NCBI RefSeq assembly: GCF_041379945.2
Contig: NZ_JBFTXJ020000002.1
Location: 372,001 to 436,000, forward strand
Source of the DNA: Aneurinibacillus sp. REN35
GTDB taxonomy: Bacteria > Bacillota > Bacilli > Aneurinibacillales > Aneurinibacillaceae
DNA length: 64,000 bases
Direction of reading: 5' to 3'
Positions 8,853-18,652 of the stretch are shown here, piece after piece. The number at the start of each line of letters is the position of its first letter. The stretch's first letter is position 1. Made by a program: the position numbers and the translations under genes. The notes under the pieces were generated by a model that worked only from the letters and a program-made list of their open reading frames with translations, made no database searches and was not told the DNA's origin.

Positions 8853-9134
8853 ATGAACAAGAAATCGCTGCTTATTGGAATGGTACTTGGAATTGCAATC
8901 CTCAGTATGGCTAATCTGGTGTTTGCCTCAATTGGTGGCTCTGCACAAGAAGCGCAGACAAAAGGCATTGAGGTAGTAGTAGAGCCGGGAGATACATTAT
9001 GGAAGCTTGCTGACCGTTATAATGAACAAGCTGGTATGTCCATTAATGAAATGCTGTTCTATATTCAGCATGAGAATGGCTTGAAATCAGCGGTGGTGCA
9101 GCCAGGAGATCATATTATCATTCCAGTTGAATAG
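8853..9134 (+). CDS. yneA: YneA-like SOS cell-division suppressor (LysM)
   Basis: A 93-residue protein with an N-terminal membrane anchor (SLLIGMVLGIAILSMANLVFA, about residues 4-25) and an extracytoplasmic LysM domain (VVVEPGDTLWKLADRYNEQ ... LKSAVVQPGDHIIIPVE). This is the architecture and position of B. subtilis YneA, which delays division during DNA damage. ATG at 8853 after GAAAGGGGATC. It is the first gene of the SOS cluster, directly under two LexA boxes. Confidence 0.85.
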   Translation: MNKKSLLIGMVLGIAILSMANLVFASIGGSAQEAQTKGIEVVVEPGDTLWKLADRYNEQAGMSINEMLFYIQHENGLKSAVVQPGDHIIIPVE

Positions 9135-9215
9135 AAAAGTGAGAAAGTTTAATGTTTAGGTAATCCGTGCTATAATGAAGGGACATGCTACCGTAGAGAG
9201 GAGATGTCGATCCGT

Positions 9216-9437
9216 ATGGTTACCGAAGAGAAAATTCGCCGGATTAATGAACTGGCCGCCAAGTCGAAGCAGGCCGGATTAACGGATAAAGAAAAGGCAG
9301 AGCAGAAAGCACTGCGTAATGAATACATTCAGGCTGTTCGCAGTTCATTACAAGCCAATCTCGAATCCATTCGTCTTGTTGATGAAGAGGGTAAAGAGAT
9401 TGGGCCGCTGCCGCATAAGGATAAATACAAGCATTAA
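9216..9437 (+). CDS. ynzC: DUF896/YnzC-family small protein
   Basis: A 73-residue cytosolic protein starting MVTEEKIRRINELAAKSKQAG, with DKEKAEQKALRNEYIQAVRSS, the hallmark of the YnzC family (a helical hairpin with a flexible tail). The ATG at 9216 is preferred over the in-frame ATG at 9204, because the GAGGAG abuts the latter and the family normally begins at this Met. Function unknown; in B. subtilis it is a LexA-regulated neighbour of yneA. Here it lies between yneA and yneB, not after yneB. Confidence 0.85.
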   Translation: MVTEEKIRRINELAAKSKQAGLTDKEKAEQKALRNEYIQAVRSSLQANLESIRLVDEEGKEIGPLPHKDKYKH

Positions 9438-10148
<711 letters not shown>

Positions 10149-10295
10149 GCCATTTGATGGTCAAGGCACAGAATCAATGTCTGTATGATCGAGCATATGA
10201 CTGTGTTACAATGGTGAAAATAAAAAAAATAGGGTATAGTATTAGTTTGTTGTGTATAGCATAGAGTGCGTGAGATATAGAGAGGATGAAATTGA

Positions 10296-12785
10296 GTGAC
10301 CCCAATAACAAGAGATATGGTGGAACTGCTGGCGCCTGCCGGGAACTGGGAATGCCTTCGAGCGGCGGTAACCAATGGCGCTAATGCCGTTTTTTTTGGT
10401 GTGGAGAAGTTTAATGCCAGAGCGCGCGCAGATAATTTTAAGATGGACGAGCTTCCGCAAATCATGGCCTATCTGCATACGTATGGAGTTAAAGGCTTTT
10501 TGACATTCAATATTCTTGTGTTTGAGGATGAGATGCGGGATGCCCAGGAACTTGTTGATGCTTGTATTGATGCCGGTGTAGATGCGGTTATTGTGCAGGA
10601 TATGGGACTTGTAAAGCTCATTCGGGAGATATCTCCTGATTTTCCGATTCATGGCTCTACCCAGATGACAATCACGTCACCGGAAGCGGTAGATTTCATG
10701 AAAGCCTACAATCTGGAAGTGGTTGTGCTCGGACGGGAGAATAATCTAAAGCAGATCAAAACGATTGCCGGAAAAACAGACACTCCGCTTGAAGTATTCG
10801 TACACGGCGCACTGTGCGTCTCCTATTCTGGTCAGTGCCTGACCTCTGAGATGTGGGGGGGACGCTCGGCGAATCGCGGCGAATGCGCGCAGGCTTGTCG
10901 TCTGCCGTATGATCTAATCGTGGACGGTGTGCAAAAAGAGATGGGCAATATCGCTTATTTGTTATCGCCAAAAGACTTGGCTGCGATCGACCTCATTCCG
11001 GATCTTATTGAAGCAGGCGTGACCTCCTTCAAAATTGAAGGTCGTTTGAAATCCCCGGAATACGTAGCGAATGTGGTTAGCAAATACCGCAAAGCCATTG
11101 ATGAATATTTCGAGGGCAGAGAGTATGAACCGTCCGTAGAAGAAATGCGGGAGCTGCAGCAAAGCTTCAGCCGCGGCTTTACCCATGGCTTTTTAGAGGG
11201 AACCAACAATAAAAAGCTGGTGGACGGCACATTCCCGAAAAGTCGGGGCGTATATCTTGGCACAGTAAAAAAAGTAATAAAGGATGCGGTGCTGTGCGAG
11301 CTGCAGGCGCCGATTAAGCGCGGAGACGGCATCGTATTCGATGCGGGAAACCCACAGGAGAAAGAAGAAGGCGGCCGCGTATATGATCTACGGCAAAAGG
11401 GCCGTAAAATCGAAGGAGAAATTACACAAGGGCTTGTGGAAATCGTTCCAGGACGCAATAATGTCAAGCTTGGGCGCGTGCATGTTGGCGATAAAATCTG
11501 GAAGACAAATGATCCGGAACTTGATCGCAAGTTGCGTAAGACATTTGATACCGACTATCCGTATGAGCTATTTCCGTTGGCTGTGCATGCAATGGGGCGC
11601 GTAGGTGAGCGGCTAACCTCTACTTGGCGGGATGTAAAAACCGGCGGTGAAGTATACATCGTCTCAGAGATGAATCTAGAAGCCGCCCAAAAACGTCCGT
11701 TGACGGCGGAGTATTTGCAGGAGCAATGGGGACGCCTTGGCGGTACCATTTACGAACTCGGAGAGCTTACGCTAGCACTCGAAGGCGATATTATTGTTCC
11801 GGTGAAAGAGTTAAACCGGATGCGCCGGGAAGCGGTAGAGCAGCTGATCACACTGCGTGAGCAGCCGCGCACATACAGCCGTAATAAACGAAAAGCAAGC
11901 GAAGCAAAGCCATCAGCAGCCGCAAAAAAAGCCAATGTCGATGTGCCGCAGCTGATCGCTCTATGCCGTACAATGGAGCAAATTCATGCGGCGGCTCAAA
12001 CGGATGTTGACTATGTGTATGCTGATTTTGAGTTTACCCGCGATTATCCGCAGGCGGTGGAAGCGGCGCATCAGTACGGCAAGCATATTGCCCTGGCAAC
12101 TCCGCGCGTGCATATGCCAGGAGAACAGGGAGTATTAAACGGCATGTTGCGGGCAAACCCTGATGCCATTCTCGTACGCAATACCGGTGCGCTGCAGTAC
12201 TTTGTGCAAGCCGGTGTTCAGCTTCCATTGTTTGGGGATTTCTCGCTCAACATTGCCAACCATAAGGCGGCGGAGCTGTTCCTTGCGCACGGACTTGAAA
12301 AAGTGACACCGTCCTATGATCTTAATATTCAACAGATGGTCGACATGCTTGCAGCATCACCAACGGATCGCATCGAGTTGGTCATTCACCAGCACCTGCC
12401 GATGTTTCATACCGAGCATTGTGTCTACTGTACATTCCTAAGTGAAGGAACGGATTATACAAACTGCGGCCGTCCATGCGAAAGCCATCGCGTCTCTCTG
12501 CAGGATCGGATCGGTATGTCGCATCCGGTACGTGTGGACATTGGATGCCGCAACACAGTATATAATGCCATTGAACAGTCTGGTGCAGAGTACATCACTC
12601 ATTTTCTCGACCTTGGCGTGCAGAACTATCGTGTAGAGTTTTTAGAAGAAGATGCTGCAAAGGTACGCGAGGTGCTTGCCCTTTATCGGGAAGCGCTCCA
12701 CGGAAAGCGGACGGGTACAAGCGTGTGGCGCGCATTAAAAGCGACCAATCAGCTTGGTGTTACCCGCGGGCAATTAGTTAAATAG
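10296..12785 (+). CDS. large U32-family protein (RlhA/YdcP-like, with DUF3656-type region)
   Basis: The 829-residue protein opens with a U32 TIM-barrel: MVELLAPAGNWECLRAAVTN, NGANAVFFGVEKFNARARA, then the family core VFVHGALCVSYSGQCLTSE near residue 170 and NRGECAQACRLPYDL. The Cys residues there and in the C-terminal CVYCTFLSEG ... CGRPCESH (about 705-735) fit an Fe-S site as in tRNA/rRNA hydroxylation proteins. Length and middle domain fit the RlhA-type group (E. coli RlhA makes 5-hydroxycytidine in 23S rRNA). The same reaction here is inferred. GTG start with GAGGATG eight bases upstream. Monocistronic, with its own terminator. Confidence 0.85.
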   Translation: MTPITRDMVELLAPAGNWECLRAAVTNGANAVFFGVEKFNARARADNFKMDELPQIMAYLHTYGVKGFLTFNILVFEDEMRDAQELVDACIDAGVDAVIVQDMGLVKLIREISPDFPIHGSTQMTITSPEAVDFMKAYNLEVVVLGRENNLKQIKTIAGKTDTPLEVFVHGALCVSYSGQCLTSEMWGGRSANRGECAQACRLPYDLIVDGVQKEMGNIAYLLSPKDLAAIDLIPDLIEAGVTSFKIEGRLKSPEYVANVVSKYRKAIDEYFEGREYEPSVEEMRELQQSFSRGFTHGFLEGTNNKKLVDGTFPKSRGVYLGTVKKVIKDAVLCELQAPIKRGDGIVFDAGNPQEKEEGGRVYDLRQKGRKIEGEITQGLVEIVPGRNNVKLGRVHVGDKIWKTNDPELDRKLRKTFDTDYPYELFPLAVHAMGRVGERLTSTWRDVKTGGEVYIVSEMNLEAAQKRPLTAEYLQEQWGRLGGTIYELGELTLALEGDIIVPVKELNRMRREAVEQLITLREQPRTYSRNKRKASEAKPSAAAKKANVDVPQLIALCRTMEQIHAAAQTDVDYVYADFEFTRDYPQAVEAAHQYGKHIALATPRVHMPGEQGVLNGMLRANPDAILVRNTGALQYFVQAGVQLPLFGDFSLNIANHKAAELFLAHGLEKVTPSYDLNIQQMVDMLAASPTDRIELVIHQHLPMFHTEHCVYCTFLSEGTDYTNCGRPCESHRVSLQDRIGMSHPVRVDIGCRNTVYNAIEQSGAEYITHFLDLGVQNYRVEFLEEDAAKVREVLALYREALHGKRTGTSVWRALKATNQLGVTRGQLVK

Positions 12786-12796
12786 CATAACCATAA

Positions 12797-12831
12797 GGCG
12801 GGCTGTTCTGATACGACAGCCTGCTTTTTTT
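12797..12831 (+). terminator. terminator after U32 gene
   Basis: GCGGGCTGT (12798-12806) pairs with ACAGCCTGC (12816-12824) with one mismatch, followed by seven T. Confidence 0.85.
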
Positions 12832-13206
12832 GTAAAAGGAGAGAAAAAACGTACGAAAAAAGACGAAGAAAAGCAAAAGCGGAAAGGAAACAGATTGTGC
12901 ATTGTCGAAGAATTGTTCTATTATCTTTTTTTGAAATAAAGAAAGGAGGAAATGATAGAAAACGCTTTCTTTTTAAGTCTTTATAGAATTTTAGCATTAT
13001 TTTTGGAAGGGAATTATGTTTCATCCTGGGTATTTAGGGCCTAATATTGTACTTCACAAAAAAAACAATACCTTCATCTAGTAAAAATAGCTAGAATAAG
13101 AGTGTAACCAAAGTTGTATACCGATACATACTTCGACATGAATCTAGTAAAAAATTAGCATGCTATGTGAAAGAAAACGGACAACTGTTTGGGATGGTGA
13201 TAAGAA
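12832..13206 (+). other. 375-bp spacer upstream of the NlpC/P60 gene
   Basis: AT-rich, with two tiny ORFs that follow G-rich stretches (ATG near 12953, 30 codons; ATG near 13016, 21 codons). Their SD spacing is poor and no family is recognised. The promoter of the downstream wall hydrolase should be here, but I could not single out a convincing one. Confidence 0.2.
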
Positions 13207-14001
13207 ATGAAAAAACTAGCATTGGCCGCGCTCTTCTCCATGGTCATCGCGACGCCGGTGTCCGCCGCTTCGTATACGGTCAGCAAAGATGATACCTTGT
13301 ACAAAGTTAGCCAGCGCTTTGGCGTTTCTGTTGCTGAACTTAAAAAGGTAAATAAGCTGACCACAGACAACATTAAATTGGGACAAGTTCTCAACATACC
13401 GACGACAAAGCCAACTTCACGCAGTGCAAGCACAACGTCTCGCCTGCAGACGTCAGCACCAAAACCTGCTGCGTCAAATTATGTTGCTGCAAACACAACA
13501 AAACTCAGCTCTACAGTGTCTGCAAAACCTGCCGCAGCTTCTACAACACCAAAGCAGGCGACGTTGAAGAACCCTCCTAAGGTTGCTGTCGTTCCAGAAC
13601 GTACAGCAAAAACATCACGCGAGGCAGTCGGTACATATGATCCACGACAAATGAACGCTGTGATTGATAAGCTGATCGGCATCCCTTATAAATGGGGAGG
13701 AACGACGATAGAAGGCTTTGATTGCAGCGGCTTTACGGCATATGTATTCAATCAGATCGGCACATCCCTGCCTCGTACATCACAACAGCAATTTGATGCG
13801 GGACAAGCTGTGGATGAAGCGGATCTAAAGCCAGGCGATTTACTTTTCTTTGACTCAGAGAAAAAAGGCATGATTACTCATGTAGGCATCTATGTAGGCG
13901 ACAACAAAATGGCACACGCCGCCTCGAAGAATGTCCGAGTGGATACGCTTGATTGGTACTACAAAAACTATCAATACTATGGAGCCAAGCGATTCTTCTA
14001 A
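13207..14001 (+). CDS. secreted LysM + NlpC/P60 cell-wall endopeptidase
   Basis: 264 residues: a signal peptide (MKKLALAALFSMVIATPVSA, cleavage near AxA at 18-21), one LysM domain at about 22-66 (SYTVSKDDTLYKVSQRFGVS ... LGQVLNIPT), a Ser/Thr/Ala/Pro/Lys-rich linker at 70-140, and an NlpC/P60 domain from about 150. Catalytic residues are visible: Cys in FDCSGFTAYVF, His in MITHVGIYVGD, and a second His in KMAHAASKNV. It should cut D-glutamyl to diaminopimelate-type links in peptidoglycan outside the cell. ATG at 13207 behind a GGTGATAAGAA stretch. Related to B. subtilis LytE/CwlS-type enzymes. Confidence 0.92.
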   Translation: MKKLALAALFSMVIATPVSAASYTVSKDDTLYKVSQRFGVSVAELKKVNKLTTDNIKLGQVLNIPTTKPTSRSASTTSRLQTSAPKPAASNYVAANTTKLSSTVSAKPAAASTTPKQATLKNPPKVAVVPERTAKTSREAVGTYDPRQMNAVIDKLIGIPYKWGGTTIEGFDCSGFTAYVFNQIGTSLPRTSQQQFDAGQAVDEADLKPGDLLFFDSEKKGMITHVGIYVGDNKMAHAASKNVRVDTLDWYYKNYQYYGAKRFF

Positions 14002-14043
14002 GTGTATCGACTTTGGTATGAACTTTGGTATTTGCTAGATGGG

Positions 14044-14093
14044 AAAGCCCCATTCTTTCAACATGGATGTCATGTATGAAGGGATGGGGCTTT
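14044..14093 (+). terminator. terminator after the NlpC/P60 gene
   Basis: AAAGCCCCAT (14044-14053) pairs with ATGGGGCTTT (14084-14093). Inner bases (TTCTTTCA/TGAAGGGA) extend the stem with G-U pairs. Confidence 0.7.
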
Positions 14094-14117
14094 GTCGTAA
14101 GAAGAGAAAGGAGTCGC

Positions 14118-14190
14118 TTGAATTTTTAGAAAATATAGATTATATTGATGTTATATTTTGTACATAACATACTATCCGGTCAGTATGTTA
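14118..14190 (+). promoter_or_regulatory. promoter and TetR-type operator of the acyl-CoA operon
   Basis: TTGAAT (14118-14123), 17 nt, TATATT (14141-14146). About 20 bp past the expected start lies a 26-bp palindrome at 14165-14190 with 9-bp perfect arms TAACATACT/AGTATGTTA and a CCGG centre. This form is typical of TetR-family operators. The TetR gene at 17956, last in the cluster, is the likely binder (inference). Confidence 0.65.
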
Positions 14191-14208
14191 TAGGAGGGAG
14201 GAAAAGAG

Positions 14209-15450
14209 TTGAACTTCGATTACACAGACAAGGTACAAAAGCTGCGGCATGAACTCACTGAATTTATGCAAGAGATTGTCTATCCGAACGAGCGAACCTA
14301 TGAACAGCAAGTACATGACGCCCAAAGCAGATGGATGATTCCGCCTGTGATGGAGGAGATGAAACAGCAGGCAAAGGCTGCTGGTCTATGGAATTTATTT
14401 TTGCCGGATAGCGAATATGGTGCAGGTCTGACAAATCTTGAATATGCTCCATTATGCGAGATTATGGGCCGTTCATTTATCGCACCGGAAATATTTAATT
14501 GTGCAGCACCAGATACGGGAAATATGGAGGTACTTGTTCGTTATGGCACACAGAAGCAGAAAGATAAATGGCTGATTCCACTCCTAGAAGGGGAAATTCG
14601 TTCCTGTTTTTCCATGACAGAGCCTGATGTCGCTTCTTCGGATGCTACGAACATCGAAACATCCATTGAATTAGACAAAGACGACTACATCATTACAGGG
14701 CGGAAGTGGTGGTCTTCCGGTGCAGGAGATCCGCGCTGCAAAATCGCAATTGTCATGGGTAAGACCGATGCGAAGGCTCCGCGCCACGAACAGCAATCCA
14801 TGATTCTTGTGCCGCTTGATACACCTGGTGTTCATATTAAGAGAATGCTTCCGGTGTTTGGATACGACCATGCACCCCATGGACATGCAGAAATTGAATA
14901 TGACGGTGTTCGCGTACCACAGGAGTCCATCATTTGGGAAGAGGGCAAGGGATTTGCAATTGCACAGGGACGATTAGGACCTGGCCGCATTCATCATTGT
15001 ATGCGTTTGATTGGTGCGGCGGAGCGAGCACTTGAAGAATTATGTAAGCGTGTTCAAAAGCGGATTGCTTTTGGCAAAGCACTGGCGCAGCAAGGGGTGA
15101 TTCAGGACTGGATTGCAACGTCCCGCATTGAGATTGAACAGGCGCGTCTGCTGACGCTAAAAGCAGCCTATATGATGGATACGGTTGGAAATAAAGTCGC
15201 TAAGGCGGAGATTGCCATGATTAAAGTGGTGGCACCTACGATGGCGCTGCAGGTACTGGATCGTGCCATTCAAGCATTGGGCGCCGCGGGTGTCAGTGAC
15301 GACTTTCCGCTTGCCGCTCACTGGGCAAACGCACGTACGCTGCGCTTGGCGGATGGTCCGGATGAAGTACATAAAGCCTCCATCGCCAAAATGGAACTGA
15401 AAAAATATAAAGAGAGGAGCGGATCATATGAACATCAAACAACTTTTTGA
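14209..15450 (+). CDS. acyl-CoA dehydrogenase (ACAD10/11-like group)
   Basis: The 413-residue flavoprotein has the ACAD N-terminal helical domain, then [20 protein letters not shown] and [20 protein letters not shown] (FAD/substrate-binding middle domain). The C-terminal helices include [32 protein letters not shown] and [15 protein letters not shown]. The [10 protein letters not shown] pattern matches the subgroup related to ACAD10/ACAD11 and LvaC, which often act with a kinase. TTG start with GGAGGGAGG upstream. First gene of the operon under the palindrome at 14165; its end overlaps the SDR by 23 bp. Partner genes downstream are broken, so its present substrate is uncertain. Confidence 0.88.
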   Translation: MNFDYTDKVQKLRHELTEFMQEIVYPNERTYEQQVHDAQSRWMIPPVMEEMKQQAKAAGLWNLFLPDSEYGAGLTNLEYAPLCEIMGRSFIAPEIFNCAAPDTGNMEVLVRYGTQKQKDKWLIPLLEGEIRSCFSMTEPDVASSDATNIETSIELDKDDYIITGRKWWSSGAGDPRCKIAIVMGKTDAKAPRHEQQSMILVPLDTPGVHIKRMLPVFGYDHAPHGHAEIEYDGVRVPQESIIWEEGKGFAIAQGRLGPGRIHHCMRLIGAAERALEELCKRVQKRIAFGKALAQQGVIQDWIATSRIEIEQARLLTLKAAYMMDTVGNKVAKAEIAMIKVVAPTMALQVLDRAIQALGAAGVSDDFPLAAHWANARTLRLADGPDEVHKASIAKMELKKYKERSGSYEHQTTF

Positions 15451-16204
15451 TCTTACAGGGAAAACAGCGATCATCACAGGCGGCGGACGAGGATTGGGCG
15501 CACAAATTGCCGAAGGATTCGCTGAAGCGGGAGCGAATCTTATCCTTTGCTCGCGTCGGGTCGAGTCATGTGAAGAGACAGCCGTACGCCTTCGCGAGAA
15601 GACTGGCGCACAGTGTATAGCTCTGCCATGCGATGTACGAAAGCCGGAAGATGTGCAGCGCGTGGTCGAGCAGGCGATTGAGCAATTCGGCCGCATCGAC
15701 ATCCTGGTCAATAACAGTGGTGCTTCGTGGGGAGCGCCTGCTGCGGACATGCCGCTTGAAGCATGGAATAAAGTCATGGACATTAACGTAACCGGTACTT
15801 TTTTGATGTCACAGGCTGTGGGACGGCTGATGATTGATCAAAAACAAGGAAAGATCATCAATATCGCTTCTGTAGCTGGGTTGTGTGGAACCGATCCGAA
15901 ATTCATGGATGCGGTCGGATACAGCGCAAGCAAAGGAGCGGTAATCTCCTTCACAAAAGATCTGGCCGTAAAATGGGGCCGCTACAATATAAATGTCAAT
16001 GCCATTGCCCCAGGGTTTTTTCCGACAAAAATGTCGCAGGAATTGCTTAACCGAGGAGGTAACCACATCCTTAGCTACACGCCGCTTGCCCGCTTTGGCA
16101 CGGATCAAGATCTAAAAGGGAGTGCGGTATTCTTAGCTTCGGATGCGTCCAATTTTATTACCGGTTCGATTCTTACTGTGGATGGTGGTATGTCGGCTAT
16201 GTAA
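15428..16204 (+). CDS. SDR-family oxidoreductase
   Basis: 258 residues of a classical short-chain dehydrogenase: the Rossmann motif [15 protein letters not shown] (residues 17-31), [10 protein letters not shown], the catalytic Ser in [28 protein letters not shown] (Tyr/Lys pair near 163/167), and PGFFPTKM. It resembles the gluconate 5-dehydrogenase/3-oxoacyl reductase subgroup and is a paralogue of the SDR at 44148. Within this operon it would oxidise or reduce a hydroxy/keto acyl-CoA. GAGAGGAGC precedes the ATG, inside the previous gene, which implies coupled translation. Confidence 0.88.
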   Translation: MNIKQLFDLTGKTAIITGGGRGLGAQIAEGFAEAGANLILCSRRVESCEETAVRLREKTGAQCIALPCDVRKPEDVQRVVEQAIEQFGRIDILVNNSGASWGAPAADMPLEAWNKVMDINVTGTFLMSQAVGRLMIDQKQGKIINIASVAGLCGTDPKFMDAVGYSASKGAVISFTKDLAVKWGRYNINVNAIAPGFFPTKMSQELLNRGGNHILSYTPLARFGTDQDLKGSAVFLASDASNFITGSILTVDGGMSAM

Positions 16205-16229
16205 CGAGATGATGACAAGGAGGACGATA

Positions 16230-17091
16230 ATGCGCATCGAAGACATTGAGAACATCTGTGTCATTGGAGCAGGAGCCATGGGACATCAGATTGCTATGCT
16301 GTGTGCGTTAGGCGGATTTCATACAATACTGCAGGATGTAGAGGAGACGGCATTGCAGAAAGCAGAATTTAAACTTCGCAGCATTATGGATACATGGAAA
16401 ACTCTCCGTACAAGAGAAGGATGGAGCCTTTAGTCGACTTACTTATACCACGCATGTAGAAAAAGCGGTCGCAACGGCGGACTTTGTCATTGAAGCTATT
16501 GTAGAAAAGCTGGAAGCAAAACGCGCCGTATTTGAAAAAATTGATCAAATCGCTCCCTCCCATACGATTTTTGCTTCCAACAGTTCTACCATTGTTAATT
16601 CTCTGCTAGCAGGGGTGACTCTTCGTCCGGAGAAGGTATGCAATATGCATTTCTTTTTCCCGCCGCTCGTAATGGATTGTGTAGAGGTGGTAATGAGCGA
16701 GCGAACATCGACAGAGACGGCAGAGCTTACTATGGGTGTGTGCAAAAAAATCGGGCGGACCGGTGTGCTGCTGCAAAAAGAAATATCCGGCTTTGTTGCC
16801 AATCGAATTCTTGGCGCACTGCGTCGGGAAGCGATAGCACTGTATGAGGAAGGCATTGCCGATTTTGAAGACATCGATACCATTTGCAAAAAAGCGCTTA
16901 ATCACCCGATGGGACCGTTTGAACTAATGGATTTGTCCGGTATTGATGTTTCCTACTATGTCTCTGTCCAGCGTTATGCAGAGACAGGGGATGAGGCCGA
17001 TAAGCCCGCTGCCTGCATTGAAGAAAAAGTAAAGGCGGGAACATTGGGACGAAAAACTGGAAAAGGGTGGTATGAATACCCAGGCACTTAA
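16230..17091 (+). pseudogene. 3-hydroxyacyl-CoA dehydrogenase, one-base frameshift
   Basis: AAGGAGGACGATA and an ATG at 16230 begin an NAD-binding domain (ICVIGAGAMGHQIAMLCALG, LQDVEETALQKAEFKL), but the frame stops at 16433. The +1 frame carries the rest without a break from AAAA at 16398-16401: KLSVQEKDGAFSRLTYTT, VIEAIVEKLEAKRAVFEKI, SNSSTIVNS, MHFFFPP with the catalytic His, ISGFVANRIL, NHPMGPFELMDLSGIDV, and the closing GRKTGKGWYEY. One extra A in that run explains everything, so this is either a very recent mutation or a sequencing error. Restored length is about 286 residues, normal for the family. Confidence 0.9.
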
Positions 17092-17122
17092 AGGAGGACG
17101 CATAAAGGAGGTTTCACCTATT

Positions 17123-17814
17123 ATGGCAAAGCAAGAAGAAATACAGCGTGATACCATTCCGGTTCGTAGGGGCGAGGAGCTGGATTGTTGAGCTGCATAA
17201 TGTTCCGTATCAGGAGACAGGGCTTACCGCAATCAGTCAGCCGGACGGCTTCATGGAACGTCAGGTGCATGGGTGGATCAAGCGGTATAAACAAGCGAAA
17301 ACCGCCGACATCCCAGAAGCAGAGCAACTCATGACCTGGTTGGCTGTTCACTGCCGACATCTCCTGCACCGACAGTCATTCATTACGACTATAAGCTCAA
17401 TAAGGTGATGTTTTCAGCAGATAATCTGACCAAGGTGATAGGCGTGTTCGATTGGGAAATGGCAACGATCGGTGACCCACTGGCCGATCTTGGTGATGCG
17501 CTCAGCTATTGGATGCAAGCGGATGATCCGCCTGAGCTTGTACGCGGATTAGGCCACGTATCGCTTACCGTGCAGCCGGGCTTTATGACGCGCGATGAAT
17601 TTGTGGCAGCGTATGCGAAAAGAGCAACCATGATGTGTCCTCTCTTTCTTTTTACCTTACCTTTGCCTACTTCAAATTGGCTGTAATCTGTCAGCAAATT
17701 TATTATCGTTGGAAAATGGGGCAGACAAAAGATGAACGCTTTGCTCATATGGATCGCTTCGTCCATATTTTGATCACACATGCGCTCCGGCAGACCAAAC
17801 ACCAAAAAAGCTAG
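17123..17814 (+). pseudogene. APH/choline-kinase-type phosphotransferase remnant
   Basis: Pieces of an ACAD10/LvaA-like phosphotransferase lie in three frames. MAKQEEIQRDTIPVRRGEEL ends at a TGA at 17189. Then VELHNVPYQETGLTAI ... ERQVHGWIKRYKQAKT picks up about 100 residues later in the family, so the N-lobe is deleted; GAGCTG occurs on both sides of the joint (17177 and 17190). A second shift near 17350 leads to PAPTVIHYDYKLNKVMF (catalytic loop), FDWEMATIGDPLADLGDALS and FMTRDEFVAAYAKR. A third near 17622 leads to FAYFKLAVICQQIYYRWKMG, ending at 17814. It cannot make an active kinase. Confidence 0.9.
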
Positions 17815-17823
17815 GAAGACCAG

Positions 17824-17911
17824 TCTATCCGCTATTGTGGATCGTGTTAAACGCATGATTAATGCAGCCGAGTTTAAAGTATGGCCTTCTGAAGTGGAAT
17901 CGATTCTCTAT
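17824..17911 (+). pseudogene. C-terminal scrap of an acyl-CoA ligase
   Basis: About 29 codons read SLSAIVDRVKRMINAAEFKV then WPSEVESILY. This matches the A8-type hinge region of AMP-forming acyl-CoA synthetases (pattern VDRxKxMIxxxGxKVxPxEVExxL). Nothing of the adenylation core is left, and reading continues into unrelated codons before TetR. It shows the operon once carried a ligase gene here. Confidence 0.75.
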
Positions 17912-17955
17912 TGTATTAGGATGGAGAAAGAGAGGGAGAGGGGGACACCACGACT

Positions 17956-18519
17956 ATGAAAGAGAAAATTCTACAACAGAGTATTGCCTTATTCGAGAGG
18001 AATGGTTTTAGTGAGACATCCATTCAGGATATCGTCACAACGCTTCAAGTAACGAAAGGAACATTTTATTATTACTTTACCAGCAAGGAACAGTTGTTAA
18101 CACAGATTCATCTGCAATATATTGATTCCATCTTAGAGAAGCAGCGCCACATTATTGATGACCCGGACAAAACCTGGAAAGAGAAGCTATTTGATGTCGT
18201 ACACATGCTCATTCAACAGATCGAAGCACAAGGAGCCAGCGCACGAATTTTCTTCCGTGAATTAATTAACATCAAAGGGGCATTCTTAGATGAGCTTTTA
18301 ACAAAGCGCGATCAATTTCGCTTTACCTTCCAATATTTGATTGAACAAGGAATTGAGAACGGAGAATTCCGCAGTGATTTGCCTGCTGATATGATGACAT
18401 TCGCGGTGCTTGGCGCCTGTAATTGGAGTTATATGTGGTTTAAACCAGAAGGGCCTGTCCCTGATAGCGAGGTAGCCCATACATTTGTTGAGATGTTTTT
18501 GAACGGAATGAAGAAGTGA
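17956..18519 (+). CDS. TetR/AcrR-family regulator (FadR/YsiA-like)
   Basis: 187 residues: the N-terminal TetR HTH (MKEKILQQSIALFERNGFSE, TSIQDIVTTLQVTKGTFYYY, FTSKEQLL) and a ligand domain close to acyl-CoA-responsive FadR-type regulators (ARIFFRELINIKGAFLDELL ... GACNWSYMWFKPEG). It lies at the 3' end of the decayed fatty-acid-type operon and probably represses it through the palindrome at 14165-14190 (inference). ATG at 17956 after a G-rich GAGAGGGAGAGGGGG stretch. Confidence 0.88.
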   Translation: MKEKILQQSIALFERNGFSETSIQDIVTTLQVTKGTFYYYFTSKEQLLTQIHLQYIDSILEKQRHIIDDPDKTWKEKLFDVVHMLIQQIEAQGASARIFFRELINIKGAFLDELLTKRDQFRFTFQYLIEQGIENGEFRSDLPADMMTFAVLGACNWSYMWFKPEGPVPDSEVAHTFVEMFLNGMKK

Positions 18520-18541
18520 AAGCGGCCTACGGGCTGCTTTC
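18518..18541 (+). terminator. terminator after TetR gene
   Basis: GAAAGCGGCC pairs with GGGCTGCTTTC (18531-18541) around a short loop, then CTTTGTTTTG. Confidence 0.65.
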
Positions 18542-18652
18542 TTTGTTTTGTCACTTGTTTTTCATTGTGATGTAGACACAGAGAAGGTATGATTAAAGGG
18601 GAAATTTTTTAGTGCACTCGGCATAGATAGAAGAAGGGGGAAAGCAGGCGTT

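Noticed and set aside
10955-11530. 191-codon - strand frame inside the U32 gene
   Set aside because: Antisense shadow of a well-conserved gene; Ser/Arg/Pro-rich composition typical of the wrong frame.
12953-13080. Two tiny ORFs after G-rich stretches upstream of the NlpC/P60 gene
   Set aside because: SD spacing is too short (two to four bases) and neither peptide resembles anything known.
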